A model generated the notes under the pieces. That model did not search any database. It was not told where the DNA came from and saw nothing but the letters and a program-made list of their open reading frames with translations. A program made the position numbers and the translations under genes. DNA of 64,000 nucleotides from Enterobacter bugandensis (GTDB lineage Bacteria; Pseudomonadota; Gammaproteobacteria; Enterobacterales; Enterobacteriaceae). The stretch lies in contig NZ_LT992502.1 in assembly GCF_900324475.1 (NCBI RefSeq), positions 1-64,000 of the forward strand, in the 5' to 3' direction. Below, piece by piece: positions 11,885-23,808 of this stretch (the stretch's first letter is position 1; each line of letters starts with the position of its first letter).

Positions 11885-13029
11885 AAATAACCAAACTCAC
11901 CACGTACCGTTTACCCCCGCGCTGGATGTTCCTGAAAATCGAAACCGATGAAGGGGTTGTAGGCTGGGGCGAACCGGTGATTGAAGGGCGCGCGCGCACC
12001 GTTGAAGCGGCAGTACACGAGCTGGGCGAATACCTGATTGGTCAGGATCCGGCGCGCATTAACGACCTGTGGCAGGTGATGTACCGCGCGGGCTTCTACC
12101 GCGGTGGTCCGATCCTGATGAGCGCCATCGCCGGTATCGACCAGGCGCTGTGGGATATCAAAGGTAAAGTGCTTAACGCGCCGGTCTGGCAGCTTATGGG
12201 CGGCCTGGTGCGCGACAAAATCAAAGCCTACAGCTGGGTAGGCGGCGACCGTCCTGCGGAAGTGATCGACGGCATCACGCAGTTGCGCAATATCGGCTTT
12301 GACACCTTCAAGCTCAACGGCTGCGAAGAGATGGGTGTTATCGACAATTCGCGTGCGGTAGACCGGGCGGTCAATACCGTGGCGCAAATTCGTGAAGCCT
12401 TCGGCAACGAGATTGAGTTTGGCCTGGATTTCCACGGCCGCGTCAGCGCGCCGATGGCCAAAGTGCTGATTAAAGAGCTGGAGCCGTATCGCCCGCTATT
12501 TATCGAAGAGCCGGTGCTGGCCGAGCAGGCGGAGTACTATCCGAAGCTGGCTGAACAGACCCACATTCCTATCGCGGCGGGTGAACGTATGTTCTCGCGC
12601 TTCGAGTTTAAACGCGTACTTGAAGCGGGCGGCATAGCGATCCTACAGCCGGACCTTTCTCATGCGGGCGGCATCACCGAATGCTACAAAATTGCCGGGA
12701 TGGCAGAAGCTTACGATGTGGCGCTGGCACCGCACTGCCCGCTCGGCCCAATCGCGCTGGCGGCCTGCCTGCACGTCGACTTCGTCTCCCGCAATGCGGT
12801 GTTCCAGGAACAGAGCATGGGGATTCACTATAACAAGGGCGCGGAACTGCTCGATTTTGTGAAAAATAAAGAAGACTTCTGCATGGAAGGCGGTTTCTTT
12901 AAACCGCTTACGAAGCCGGGCCTTGGCGTGGAAATTGACGAAGCTAAAGTCATTGAGCTGAGTAAGAATGCGCCGGACTGGCGAAACCCGCTGTGGCGTC
13001 ATGAGGACGGCAGCGTAGCGGAATGGTAA
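11881..13029 (+). CDS. dgoD: D-galactonate dehydratase DgoD
   Basis: DgoD dehydrates D-galactonate to KDGal, the first catabolic step. The 382-residue enolase-superfamily enzyme (mandelate-racemase subgroup) keeps the magnesium ligands D183, E209 and E235 and the catalytic histidines H185 and H285, which I located by counting. Length and residues match E. coli DgoD. It overlaps dgoA by 4 bases. A weak hairpin (arms CCCGG / CCGGG, 13045-13061) lies between it and dgoT. Confidence 0.97.
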   Translation: MKITKLTTYRLPPRWMFLKIETDEGVVGWGEPVIEGRARTVEAAVHELGEYLIGQDPARINDLWQVMYRAGFYRGGPILMSAIAGIDQALWDIKGKVLNAPVWQLMGGLVRDKIKAYSWVGGDRPAEVIDGITQLRNIGFDTFKLNGCEEMGVIDNSRAVDRAVNTVAQIREAFGNEIEFGLDFHGRVSAPMAKVLIKELEPYRPLFIEEPVLAEQAEYYPKLAEQTHIPIAAGERMFSRFEFKRVLEAGGIAILQPDLSHAGGITECYKIAGMAEAYDVALAPHCPLGPIALAACLHVDFVSRNAVFQEQSMGIHYNKGAELLDFVKNKEDFCMEGGFFKPLTKPGLGVEIDEAKVIELSKNAPDWRNPLWRHEDGSVAEW

Positions 13030-13152
13030 TCGCCATCCCGTAGACCCGGTAAGCCTCCGGGCAAAAATCATACATACAAAAATATAACCCTCTGTAAATT
13101 ACAGGGCATGGTGAGCGGCTTCGCTATGCCCAAAATCTGGAGACAGATTGCG

Positions 13153-14445
13153 ATGGATATTCCAGTTACCGCTACAAAAATCGGGCGTCGCCGCTACCTG
13201 ACGCTGATGATGATCTTTATTACCGTGGTCATTTGCTATGTCGACCGCGCCAACCTTGCCGTGGCATCGGCCCATATTCAGGAAGAGTTTGGCATCACCA
13301 AAGCGGAAATGGGCTACGTCTTCTCGGCGTTTGCCTGGTTGTATACCTTATGCCAGATCCCCGGCGGCTGGTTTCTTGACCGCGTGGGTTCACGTCTGAC
13401 CTACTTTATCGCCATATTAGGCTGGTCCGTGGCGACCCTATTCCAGGGCTTCGCCACCGGGCTGATTTCGCTGATTGGCCTGCGTGCCATCACCGGGGTT
13501 TTCGAAGCGCCCGCGTTTCCGACCAACAACCGTATGGTGACCAGCTGGTTCCCGGAACACGAGCGCGCGTCCGCCGTTGGTTTTTACACCTCTGGCCAGT
13601 TTGTCGGCCTGGCGTTCCTGACGCCGCTGCTGATCTGGATCCAGGAGCTGCTGAGCTGGCACTGGGTGTTCATCGTCACCGGCGGGATTGGCATTATCTG
13701 GTCGCTAATCTGGTTCAAGGTCTACCAGCCGCCGCGTCTGACCAAAAGTATCACCAGGGCCGAGCTGGACTACATCCGCGACGGTGGCGGTCTGGTGGAT
13801 GGTGATGCGCCGGTGAAAAAAGAGGTGCGCCAGCCGCTGACCAAAGCGGACTGGAAGCTGGTCTTCCACCGTAAGCTGGTGGGTGTTTATCTGGGTCAGT
13901 TCGCGGTTACTTCTACGCTGTGGTTCTTCCTCACCTGGTTCCCGAACTACCTGACCCAGGAAAAGGGGATCGCGGCGCTAAAGGCGGGCTTTATGACCAC
14001 CGTGCCGTTCCTCGCCGCATTTTTCGGCGTGCTGCTCTCCGGCTGGCTGGCCGATAAGTTGGTGAAAAAAGGGTACTCGCTGGGCGTGGCGCGTAAAACG
14101 CCGATTATCTGCGGCTTGCTGATCTCAACCTGCATCATGGGTGCCAACTACACCAACGATCCGGTGTGGATTATGGCCCTGATGGCGGTGGCGTTCTTTG
14201 GTAACGGTTTCGCCTCTATCACCTGGTCGCTGGTGTCGTCCCTTGCGCCGATGCGGCTGATTGGCCTGACCGGCGGTGTGTTCAACTTTGTCGGCGGACT
14301 GGGCGGGATCACCGTACCGCTGGTTATCGGCTACCTGGCGCAGGACTACGGCTTCGGCCCGGCGCTGGTCTACATCTCTGCCGTGGCGCTGATCGGGGCA
14401 CTCTCCTACATCCTGCTGGTGGGCGATGTGAAACGAGTAGGCTAA
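13153..14445 (+). CDS. dgoT: D-galactonate:proton symporter DgoT
   Basis: A 430-residue major facilitator of the anion:cation symporter family with 12 predicted membrane segments, importing D-galactonate with protons. The protein follows E. coli DgoT almost residue for residue ([35 protein letters not shown]). I chose the ATG at 13153 (MDIPVTATK), which has a GGAG site upstream and gives the E. coli length; an in-frame start 45 bases earlier is less likely. Last gene of the galactonate operon, 123 bases after dgoD. Confidence 0.96.
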   Translation: MDIPVTATKIGRRRYLTLMMIFITVVICYVDRANLAVASAHIQEEFGITKAEMGYVFSAFAWLYTLCQIPGGWFLDRVGSRLTYFIAILGWSVATLFQGFATGLISLIGLRAITGVFEAPAFPTNNRMVTSWFPEHERASAVGFYTSGQFVGLAFLTPLLIWIQELLSWHWVFIVTGGIGIIWSLIWFKVYQPPRLTKSITRAELDYIRDGGGLVDGDAPVKKEVRQPLTKADWKLVFHRKLVGVYLGQFAVTSTLWFFLTWFPNYLTQEKGIAALKAGFMTTVPFLAAFFGVLLSGWLADKLVKKGYSLGVARKTPIICGLLISTCIMGANYTNDPVWIMALMAVAFFGNGFASITWSLVSSLAPMRLIGLTGGVFNFVGGLGGITVPLVIGYLAQDYGFGPALVYISAVALIGALSYILLVGDVKRVG

Positions 14446-14460
14446 TCCCTGCGGATGTTT

Positions 14461-14491
14461 TACCCTGATGCACTCACCGTGCATCAGGGTA
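14461..14491 (+). promoter_or_regulatory. Perfect 13-bp hairpin covering the yidR ribosome site
   Basis: TACCCTGATGCAC (14461-14473) and GTGCATCAGGGTA (14479-14491) are perfect inverted arms with a TCACC loop. No T-run follows, so it is not an ordinary terminator. The right arm holds the only Shine-Dalgarno-like sequence (AGGG) before the yidR ATG at 14497. Folding would hide it, so translational control, or 3-prime-end stabilisation of the dgo mRNA, is possible. The pairing is seen; the function is inferred. Confidence 0.6.
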
Positions 14492-14496
14492 TCCTC

Positions 14497-15726
14497 ATGA
14501 AACAAATTACCTTCGCCTCCCGCAACCACCAGCTGACCAACATCAATACCTGGACGCCGGACAGCCAGTGGCTGGTCTACGACGTGCGCCCGTCAGGCGC
14601 GTCATTTACCGGCGAAACCATTGAGCAGGTCAACGTCGTTACGGGTGAGGTGGAGGTGGTCTATCGCGCCACTGACGGCGCGCATGTCGGCGTGGTGACC
14701 GTTCATCCGGCACAGGACAAATACGTCTTTATCCACGGTCCGAAAAACCCGGATGCTGGCTGGCACTACGATTTTCATCATCGTCAGGGTGTGATTGTGC
14801 ATCACGGTCAGGTGAGCAACCTGGACGCGATGGATATCACCGCGCCTTATACCGCAGGCGCGCTGCGCGGCGGCAGCCACGTGCACGTCTTCAGCCCGAA
14901 CGGGCAGTTCGTCAGCTTCACCTATAACGACCATGTTTTACATGAGCGCGATCCGAAGCTCGATTTACGCAACGTCGGCGTGGCGGCACCGTTTGGCCCG
15001 GTGAACCCGCAGGGGAATCATCCACGTGAATATTCAGGCACGTTCTGGAGCGTGCTGGTCAGCCGCACAACACCCAACCCGCAACCGGGCAGCGATGAAA
15101 TCAACCGCGCCTACGAAGAGGGCTGGGTGGGCAACAACAGGCTGGCGTTTATCGGCGACACCCTCTCCGCGCAGGGCGAAAAAGTGCCTGAACTGTTTAT
15201 TGTTAACCTGCCAGAAGGCGAGCAGGGCTGGAAACAAGCGGGCGATGCGCCGCTGCAGGGCACCCCAGACACCCTGCCAGCGCCGCCTGCCGGGGTGAAG
15301 CAGCGTCGTCTGACCTTTACCCACCAGAGGGCCTACCCGGGTCTGGTGAACGTGCCGCGTCACTGGGTGCGCAGTAACCCCCAGGGGACGCAAATCGCGT
15401 TTCTGATGCGGGATGATAACGGCATTGTGCAGCTGTGGCTGATCTCTCCTGAGGGCGGCGAACCGCGCCAGCTGACGCGCTCCGGGAGCGGTATTCAGTC
15501 TGCGTTTAACTGGCACCCTTCCGGGAACATGCTGGGATTTGTGCTTGAAAACCGAATCGCCTGCTGTGACGCGAAGACTGGAGAAGTGACGTTTTTGACG
15601 TCCGATCACGGCAATCCGCCGTCTGCTGATGCGGTCGTGTTTTCCCCGGACGGGCGCTTTATTGCGTGGATGCAAGAGACGGGCGGTTTCCGTCAGCTTT
15701 GGGTAACGGAAACCGCGAAGGACTAG
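14497..15726 (+). CDS. yidR: YidR, beta-propeller protein (DUF3748)
   Basis: A 409-residue protein of the YidR family with TolB/WD40-like beta-propeller repeats (for example the recurring pattern in FSPDGRFIAWMQ and VRSNPQGTQIAFLMRDD). No signal peptide is evident from this start, so it appears cytoplasmic. Function is unknown in E. coli. It sits 51 bases behind dgoT with a hairpin at its ribosome site, suggesting separate or coupled control with galactonate genes. Start chosen at MKQITFASRN; a start at 14455 would place the hairpin inside the coding region. Overlaps yidQ tail to tail by 4 bases. Confidence 0.88.
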   Translation: MKQITFASRNHQLTNINTWTPDSQWLVYDVRPSGASFTGETIEQVNVVTGEVEVVYRATDGAHVGVVTVHPAQDKYVFIHGPKNPDAGWHYDFHHRQGVIVHHGQVSNLDAMDITAPYTAGALRGGSHVHVFSPNGQFVSFTYNDHVLHERDPKLDLRNVGVAAPFGPVNPQGNHPREYSGTFWSVLVSRTTPNPQPGSDEINRAYEEGWVGNNRLAFIGDTLSAQGEKVPELFIVNLPEGEQGWKQAGDAPLQGTPDTLPAPPAGVKQRRLTFTHQRAYPGLVNVPRHWVRSNPQGTQIAFLMRDDNGIVQLWLISPEGGEPRQLTRSGSGIQSAFNWHPSGNMLGFVLENRIACCDAKTGEVTFLTSDHGNPPSADAVVFSPDGRFIAWMQETGGFRQLWVTETAKD

Positions 15727-16055
15727 CGCGGCGGCATCTCGGCGGGCGGGATAACGGCGTTTGTCGCCAGATTTTCCTGCTCGCTTTTCTCTACCCGTGA
15801 GCGCACGGAATCGTCTTTACGGAATACATCCCACGGCAGCAGAAGCGTATCCGCCACTGCTGTAAAGGGCATATCCAGGATGACCAGGGATTTGGTGCCC
15901 CAGTTCGTATCGTCATCGGAGATCATCGCCGCGCTGGCGCGCGTCCCCGGATATGTTCCTTCTTTACCGCCGGTGTGAGACATCACGCTCGAACACCCGC
16001 AAAGTAAAACCACCCCGCTGAACGTCGTCAGCTTTATCAGAACATTTTTCATCAT
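15723..16055 (-). CDS. yidQ: YidQ lipoprotein (DUF1375)
   Basis: A small lipoprotein of about 110 residues. The signal sequence ends in a lipobox (VLLCGCSS), giving an acylated cysteine near residue 21. The rest matches the YceK/YidQ family (TRASAAMISDD, DMPFTAVADTLLLPWD). Function unknown. The start is one of the two tandem ATG codons at 16052-16055; a GTG lies just upstream. Convergent with yidR, divergent from ibpA. Confidence 0.9.
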   Translation of the reverse strand: MMKNVLIKLTTFSGVVLLCGCSSVMSHTGGKEGTYPGTRASAAMISDDDTNWGTKSLVILDMPFTAVADTLLLPWDVFRKDDSVRSRVEKSEQENLATNAVIPPAEMPPR

Positions 16056-16236
16056 CACTCAGTCATCGTTAATGGCACTGCATAGACCTGCAACTCAGGG
16101 TTATAGCGAGCCTTATCCGAAATGAATAGCCCGATAACCCCGCACTGTGGCAGCCATCGCAATTTAACCCTTTGTGCTGTTGTCCCAGAGTCTATGCGAC
16201 AACCAGCAAAGTGCAAAAAAATCTCGCCTAAATAGT

Positions 16237-16263
16237 CTTGAAAAGCTCGGTTCCAGACCCATT
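16237..16263 (+). promoter_or_regulatory. Sigma-32 promoter of ibpAB
   Basis: CTTGAA (16237-16242), a 15-base spacer and CCCATT (16258-16263) match the heat-shock sigma-32 consensus (CTTGAA ... CCCCAT). Transcription would begin near 16270, giving a leader of about 100 bases, as for E. coli ibpA. The rest of the 16056-16370 gap holds only an unconvincing minus-strand reading frame. Confidence 0.87.
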
Positions 16264-16269
16264 TTAAGA

Positions 16270-16373
16270 ATGTGACCCGATAACGAACACGCCTGATGGG
16301 TGCTCGGGGGCGCAAAGGCCTGTCCATGGTGGAAGGCTACAATTTCTCGCTGATTTCAGGAGTATTATCTATG
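16270..16373 (+). promoter_or_regulatory. ROSE-like RNA thermometer, ibpA leader
   Basis: The leader ends in TCGCT (16347-16351), six bases, then AGGAG (16358-16362) and the ATG at 16371. The ROSE thermometer motif U(U/C)GCU pairs imperfectly with the Shine-Dalgarno AGGA and melts at heat-shock temperature; ibpA of E. coli is a known member. Motif and position are seen; the full fold was not computed. Confidence 0.78.
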
Positions 16374-16781
16374 CGTAACTTCGATCTTTCTCCGCTATAC
16401 CGTTCTGCAATTGGTTTTGACCGCCTGTTTAACCATTTAGAAAATAACCAAAGCCAGAGCAACGGCTACCCTCCATACAATGTTGAGCTGGTTGACGAAA
16501 ACCACTACCGCATCGCCATTGCCGTCGCCGGTTTTGCAGAAAACGAGCTGGAAATCACCGCGCAGGACAACCTGCTGGTGGTGAAAGGTTCCCATACGGC
16601 CGAGCAGAAAGAACGTACCTACCTTTACCAGGGCATCGCCGAGCGCAACTTTGAACGCAAGTTCCAGTTAGCCGAGAACATTCACGTTAAAGGCGCGAAC
16701 CTGGTTAACGGCCTGCTGTTTATCGAACTGGAACGCGTGATTCCGGAAGAGAAAAAACCGCGCCGTATCGAAATTAACTAA
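16371..16781 (+). CDS. ibpA: Small heat-shock protein IbpA
   Basis: IbpA binds unfolding proteins and, with IbpB, keeps aggregates accessible to ClpB and DnaK. The 136-residue protein has the alpha-crystallin domain ([23 protein letters not shown] through [12 protein letters not shown]) and the C-terminal I-X-I anchor (RRIEIN). The start [20 protein letters not shown] is that of E. coli IbpA. Controlled by the sigma-32 promoter and thermometer just upstream; ibpB follows after 136 bases. Confidence 0.97.
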   Translation: MRNFDLSPLYRSAIGFDRLFNHLENNQSQSNGYPPYNVELVDENHYRIAIAVAGFAENELEITAQDNLLVVKGSHTAEQKERTYLYQGIAERNFERKFQLAENIHVKGANLVNGLLFIELERVIPEEKKPRRIEIN

Positions 16782-16893
16782 TTACGCGGGTCGCGCGAGC
16801 GGCCCACCCGGACTTGCTTGCCGTAACGGGAGCATATGCGAATCCATCAGGATTTGCAGGAACAACTGTGCACAAAATTAAACTGTGCCGAAC

Positions 16894-16914
16894 TCGCTTC
16901 TCAGAAGGAGATTT
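16894..16914 (+). promoter_or_regulatory. ROSE-like motif before ibpB
   Basis: A second TCGCT (16894-16898) lies seven bases before AGGAG (16906-16910), which precedes the ibpB ATG at 16918. The arrangement copies that at ibpA and suggests ibpB has its own thermometer. A competing short stem, CTTC / GAAG, is also possible. Confidence 0.55.
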
Positions 16915-16917
16915 AGT

Positions 16918-17346
16918 ATGCGTAACTACGATTTATCCCCCCTGCTGCGTCAGTGGATTGGTTTTGACAAACTGGCTAATGCCCTGCAAAGCACCACCGA
17001 GCAACAGACATTTCCGCCGTACAACATCGAAAAAAGCGACGATAACCACTATCGCATCACCCTTGCGCTGGCCGGGTTCCGCCAGGAAGATCTGGATATC
17101 CAGCTCGAAGGCGCGCGCCTGACCGTGAAGGGTACGCCGGAAAAACAAGAGACCGAAACCCGGTGGCTGCATCAGGGTCTGGTTAATCAGCCGTTTAGCC
17201 TGAGCTTTACCCTGGCAGACCATATGGAAGTGTCCGGTGCGACGTTTACCAACGGGCTGCTGCATATCGATCTTATCCGTAACGTGCCGGAAGCCATCGC
17301 GCCGCAGCGTATCGCCATTAGCGAGCGGCCGGCGTTGAACAGCTAA
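16918..17346 (+). CDS. ibpB: Small heat-shock protein IbpB
   Basis: Partner of IbpA, 142 residues, with the alpha-crystallin domain ([23 protein letters not shown] to [12 protein letters not shown]) and the C-terminal I-X-I motif (QRIAIS). The start [20 protein letters not shown] matches E. coli IbpB. Same direction as ibpA and followed by a strong terminator, so the two form a bicistronic heat-shock unit. Confidence 0.97.
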   Translation: MRNYDLSPLLRQWIGFDKLANALQSTTEQQTFPPYNIEKSDDNHYRITLALAGFRQEDLDIQLEGARLTVKGTPEKQETETRWLHQGLVNQPFSLSFTLADHMEVSGATFTNGLLHIDLIRNVPEAIAPQRIAISERPALNS

Positions 17347-17370
17347 TCCGCTTTACTCACAGACTGCACA

Positions 17371-17396
17371 AAGCCCTGCTCCGGCAGGGCTTTTTT
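17371..17396 (+). terminator. ibpAB terminator
   Basis: A perfect 9-bp stem (AAGCCCTGC / GCAGGGCTT) with a TCCG loop and a run of six T residues, 25 bases after the ibpB stop. Confidence 0.93.
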
Positions 17397-17475
17397 GTGC
17401 GCCATCGCCCATACAACCGCATCCGGCTCTGAGAAAATCCTTGTTATAACTAAGGTTATGCCAAGGATGTGGATC

Positions 17476-19137
17476 ATGAGTGATATCGCGTTAACCGTAA
17501 GCGTGTTGGCCCTGGCCGCGGTTGTAGGGCTATGGATTGGCAATATCAAAATCCGTGGCGTCGGGTTTGGGATTGGCGGGGTGCTGTTTGGCGGCATTTT
17601 TGTCGGGCATTTTGCTGACAAGCTCGGGCTGGTTCTCAGCGCCGATATGCTCCACTTTATTCAGGAGTTCGGCCTGATTCTCTTCGTCTACACCATCGGG
17701 ATTCAGGTAGGGCCGGGCTTTTTCGCTTCCCTGCGCGTCTCCGGGCTACGGCTCAATCTGTTTGCCCTCGGCATTGTGGTGATGGGCGGGTTGGTCACCG
17801 CAATCCTGCACAAAATCTTTGCTATCCCGCTGCCCGTGGTGCTGGGCATTTTCTCCGGGGCGGTCACCAACACGCCGGCGCTCGGTGCCGGGCAGCAAAT
17901 CCTTCGCGATTTGGGCATTGAACCCGGCATTGTTGACCAGATGGGGATGAGCTACGCCATGGCCTATCCGTTTGGGATTTGCGGCATTCTGCTCTCCATG
18001 TGGCTGGTCCGCGTCCTGTTTCGCGTTAACGTCGACAAAGAGGCGAAAGATCACGAAACCACGCTCACCAACGGCCACATGCCGATCAAAACCATCAACA
18101 TTCGCGTCGATAACCCCAACCTGAACAATATGGCGATTCAGGACGTACCGATCCTGAACAGCGCCAATATTATCTGCTCCCGCCTTAAGCGCGACGACGT
18201 GCTGATGGTGCCTGCGCCCGGCACGATGATCCAGCAGGGTGACCTGCTACACCTGGTCGGCCAGCCGGGGGATTTAAACAACGCGCGGCTGGTGATTGGT
18301 CAGGAAGTGGATACCTCGCTTTCAACCCGCGGCACCGATATGCGCGTGGAGCGTGTTGTGGTGACCAACGAGCACGTTCTGGGCAAGAAAATACGCGATC
18401 TGCAGGTAAAAGAGCGCTACGACGTGGTCATCTCCCGCCTCAACCGTGCGGGCGTCGAACTGGTTGCCAGCCCGGAGGCCAGCCTGCAGTTCGGGGATAT
18501 CCTCAACCTGGTCGGACGCCCGTCGTCCATCGATGCCGTGGCGGATATGGTAGGCAACGCCCAGCAAAAACTGCAGCAGGTGCAGATGCTGCCGGTGTTT
18601 ATCGGCATCGGGCTTGGCGTGCTGCTCGGCTCTATTCCGCTGTACGTGCCGGGCTTCCCGGTGGCGCTCAAGCTCGGCCTCGCGGGCGGGCCGCTGATTA
18701 TGGCGCTGATCCTCGGGCGTATCGGCTGTATCGGGAAGCTCTACTGGTTTATGCCGCCGAGCGCTAACCTGGCGCTGCGCGAGTTGGGCATCGTGCTGTT
18801 CCTGGCGGTTGTCGGGCTGAAGTCCGGCGGGGATTTTATCGATACCCTGGTCAAGGGCGAAGGGATGAGCTGGGTCGGCTACGGCATCTTTATCACGGCG
18901 ATCCCGCTGCTGACGGTGGCAATCCTGGCGCGGATGTTCGCCAAAATGAACTACCTGACGCTGTGCGGCATGCTGGCGGGCTCCATGACCGACCCGCCAG
19001 CGCTCGCTTTTGCCAACAACCTGCACGCCACCAGCGGCGCGGCCGCGCTCTCCTATGCCACCGTCTACCCGCTGGTGATGTTCCTGCGCATCATCACCCC
19101 GCAGCTACTGGCGGTGCTGTTCTGGGGGATGGGCTAA
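17476..19137 (+). CDS. yidE: YidE, AspT/YidE-family membrane transporter
   Basis: A 553-residue inner-membrane protein of the aspartate:alanine exchanger (AAEx) family. Two membrane halves (about residues 1-175 and 370-553) carry the family duplication, and two RCK_C/TrkA-C-type cytoplasmic domains lie between them (about 190-370). Substrate unknown. I chose the ATG at 17476 ([11 protein letters not shown]) because it has an AAGGA site seven bases upstream and gives the exact E. coli length; starts further upstream are in frame. The last 33 bases overlap yidP on the other strand. Confidence 0.93.
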   Translation: MSDIALTVSVLALAAVVGLWIGNIKIRGVGFGIGGVLFGGIFVGHFADKLGLVLSADMLHFIQEFGLILFVYTIGIQVGPGFFASLRVSGLRLNLFALGIVVMGGLVTAILHKIFAIPLPVVLGIFSGAVTNTPALGAGQQILRDLGIEPGIVDQMGMSYAMAYPFGICGILLSMWLVRVLFRVNVDKEAKDHETTLTNGHMPIKTINIRVDNPNLNNMAIQDVPILNSANIICSRLKRDDVLMVPAPGTMIQQGDLLHLVGQPGDLNNARLVIGQEVDTSLSTRGTDMRVERVVVTNEHVLGKKIRDLQVKERYDVVISRLNRAGVELVASPEASLQFGDILNLVGRPSSIDAVADMVGNAQQKLQQVQMLPVFIGIGLGVLLGSIPLYVPGFPVALKLGLAGGPLIMALILGRIGCIGKLYWFMPPSANLALRELGIVLFLAVVGLKSGGDFIDTLVKGEGMSWVGYGIFITAIPLLTVAILARMFAKMNYLTLCGMLAGSMTDPPALAFANNLHATSGAAALSYATVYPLVMFLRIITPQLLAVLFWGMG

Positions 19138-19851
19138 CAGCTCTTCCGGGTGGATGCGCCGCAGATGGTAGTCCACCTGGTAATCGCTGGTATTTCGGAA
19201 CATCACGGAATAATTGAGGAACTCGCCGCTGTCGCTGTAGGAGAGAGAGGTAATTCGCAGCAGTGGCGTCTGTTCCGGCAGATTCATATAACCGGCCAGC
19301 TGTTTATCTGCCAATACCGGCGTCAGGCTCTCGTAGTTGCCGCTGATGGTGATCCCGCACTCCTTCTCAATGTAATCAAACTTAGACCCCTCAAGATGCG
19401 CCAGCGACAGGTTGCGGAACAGCTTCACCGGCATAAAGCTGTCTTCCAGCATCAGCGGCTTTCCGTCCACGTAGCGCACCCGCCGTGAAAAGTAGAGCCG
19501 CTCATCCACCTGGATCCGCAGCTGGCTGGCGATGGCGGGCGGGGCGGGCATCACTTCGAACTGCAGCACCTTGCTCTGCACCTCTTTTCCCTGCTGACGC
19601 AGTACCTCCACCAGCCCGGTCAGGTTAGTGGTTTCGTGGTGAACGTCTTTGCGCGAGACAAACGTTCCGCTGCCGTGCCGGCGCTCAACCAGCCCCCAGC
19701 TCACCAGCAGATCCAGCGCCTTGCGGATGGTCATGCGCGCCACGCCAAACTCCTGCGCCAGCGCTTTTTCACCAGGCAGCGGGCTGCCGATGTTGTAGTC
19801 CGATGAATTCAGCCGCAGCCGCAACCTGTCAGCAATTGATTTGTAGATCAC
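19105..19851 (-). CDS. yidP: GntR/HutC-family regulator YidP
   Basis: A 248-residue regulator with an N-terminal winged helix-turn-helix ([25 protein letters not shown]) and a C-terminal UTRA ligand domain ([20 protein letters not shown]). It matches E. coli YidP over its length. It is divergent from glvC, so it probably controls the alpha-glucoside PTS genes. It overlaps the 3-prime end of yidE by 33 bases. Confidence 0.92.
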   Translation of the reverse strand: MIYKSIADRLRLRLNSSDYNIGSPLPGEKALAQEFGVARMTIRKALDLLVSWGLVERRHGSGTFVSRKDVHHETTNLTGLVEVLRQQGKEVQSKVLQFEVMPAPPAIASQLRIQVDERLYFSRRVRYVDGKPLMLEDSFMPVKLFRNLSLAHLEGSKFDYIEKECGITISGNYESLTPVLADKQLAGYMNLPEQTPLLRITSLSYSDSGEFLNYSVMFRNTSDYQVDYHLRRIHPEELLAHPPEQHRQ

Positions 19852-19921
19852 CAGTAGACCTCTCTGCCCTTATCAGGGCGTGGAATGCGTCCTGACATGT
19901 CCATATTTACCGCAAGAAGTA

Positions 19922-19934
19922 GACCTGACTGGTC
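19922..19934. promoter_or_regulatory. Possible YidP operator
   Basis: GACC-TGACT-GGTC is an interrupted palindrome in the 221-base gap between yidP and glvC, and a TAGACC half-site recurs at the yidP end (about 19855). HutC-subfamily GntR proteins bind short GAC-type palindromes. Weak evidence from position and symmetry only. Confidence 0.35.
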
Positions 19935-20072
19935 AAAATAAAACCATGAATGCGATCACGAATCGCAGCGGCACGCCATGTTCGTACATCATTAAGTTCT
20001 TATGCTCACCTCAGGCCAGCACAAAACCATAAAGGCCTCTACCCCTACAGGTTGTTACGTGAGGATTTAAAA

Positions 20073-23014
<2,942 letters not shown>

Positions 23015-23021
23015 TCGTCCT

Positions 23022-23045
23022 GACCGGCATCGCCCGATGCCGGTC
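23022..23045 (+). terminator. Hairpin after glvA
   Basis: GACCGGCATCG (23022-23032) and CGATGCCGGTC (23035-23045) form a near-continuous perfect stem 8 bases after the glvA stop. The T-run is poor (TCCTTGTCC), so termination may be weak. Confidence 0.55.
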
Positions 23046-23106
23046 TCCTTGTCCTTGTCGATTTACGCTATGCTGAAGCCTGCCCGTAGCACGACAAGGA
23101 ATCTCC

Positions 23107-23454
23107 ATGAAAATTTCCTGCCTCGGCGAAGCGCCGGACTACCGCTTCTCTCTGGCTAATGAACGCACGTTTTTAGCGTGGATCCGCACCGCGCTGGGCT
23201 TTCTGGCCGCAGGTGTCGGCCTTGACCAGCTCGCCCCCGATTTTGCCACGCCGCTGATTCGTGAAGTGCTGGCGCTGCTGCTGTGCCTGTTCGCGGGCGT
23301 GCTGGCGATTTACGGCTACCTGCGATGGCTGCGCAATGAGAAGGCGATGCGCCTGAAGCAGGATCTGCCCTATACGCGCGGGTTGCTCATCATCAGCGTG
23401 ATTCTGCTGGCGGTGGCGGGTGTGGTGATGGGGCTGGTGTTCTATGGCGGATAG
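23107..23454 (+). CDS. yidH: YidH inner-membrane protein (DUF202)
   Basis: A 115-residue DUF202 protein with three likely membrane segments (about 30-50, 55-75, 92-112) after a conserved N-terminal stretch, FSLANERTFLAWIRTALGFL. It matches E. coli YidH in length. Function unknown. It overlaps yidG by 11 bases; the two related proteins are probably coexpressed and may form one complex. Confidence 0.92.
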   Translation: MKISCLGEAPDYRFSLANERTFLAWIRTALGFLAAGVGLDQLAPDFATPLIREVLALLLCLFAGVLAIYGYLRWLRNEKAMRLKQDLPYTRGLLIISVILLAVAGVVMGLVFYGG

Positions 23455-23791
23455 CCGCAAAGCGCGGCGCGAAGCGGACCCCGGCCTGCAGCCGGAGCGG
23501 ACGTCACTGGCCTGGCTGCGCACGCTGCTGGGGTATGGTGCGCTGATTGCCCTGGCGATTAAGCACAACTGGCACCGAACCGGGGTGCCATTCTGGATCT
23601 CTATTATTGTGCTGGCGCTGGTGGCCATCATTTTATGGCGCTATACCCGCAGCCGTAACCTGATGGACGTGGCGCAGAACGATTTTGTACAGCCGAAAGC
23701 AGTGCGGGATAAATTCCTGATTGCGCTGGCTGTTCTCTCGCTATCGCTGCTGTTTGCGGTGACCCATATTCAGCAAATTTTGAGTTTGTAA
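23444..23791 (+). CDS. yidG: YidG inner-membrane protein (DUF202)
   Basis: A 115-residue relative of YidH, with the parallel motif LQPERTSLAWLRTLLGYGAL and three likely membrane segments. Function unknown. It starts inside the yidH 3-prime end. E. coli YidG is five residues longer at the C-terminus. It is convergent with dsdA, 17 bases apart. Confidence 0.9.
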   Translation: MADSRKARREADPGLQPERTSLAWLRTLLGYGALIALAIKHNWHRTGVPFWISIIVLALVAIILWRYTRSRNLMDVAQNDFVQPKAVRDKFLIALAVLSLSLLFAVTHIQQILSL

Positions 23792-23808
23792 GCCGGGTGG
23801 CGGCTTAA

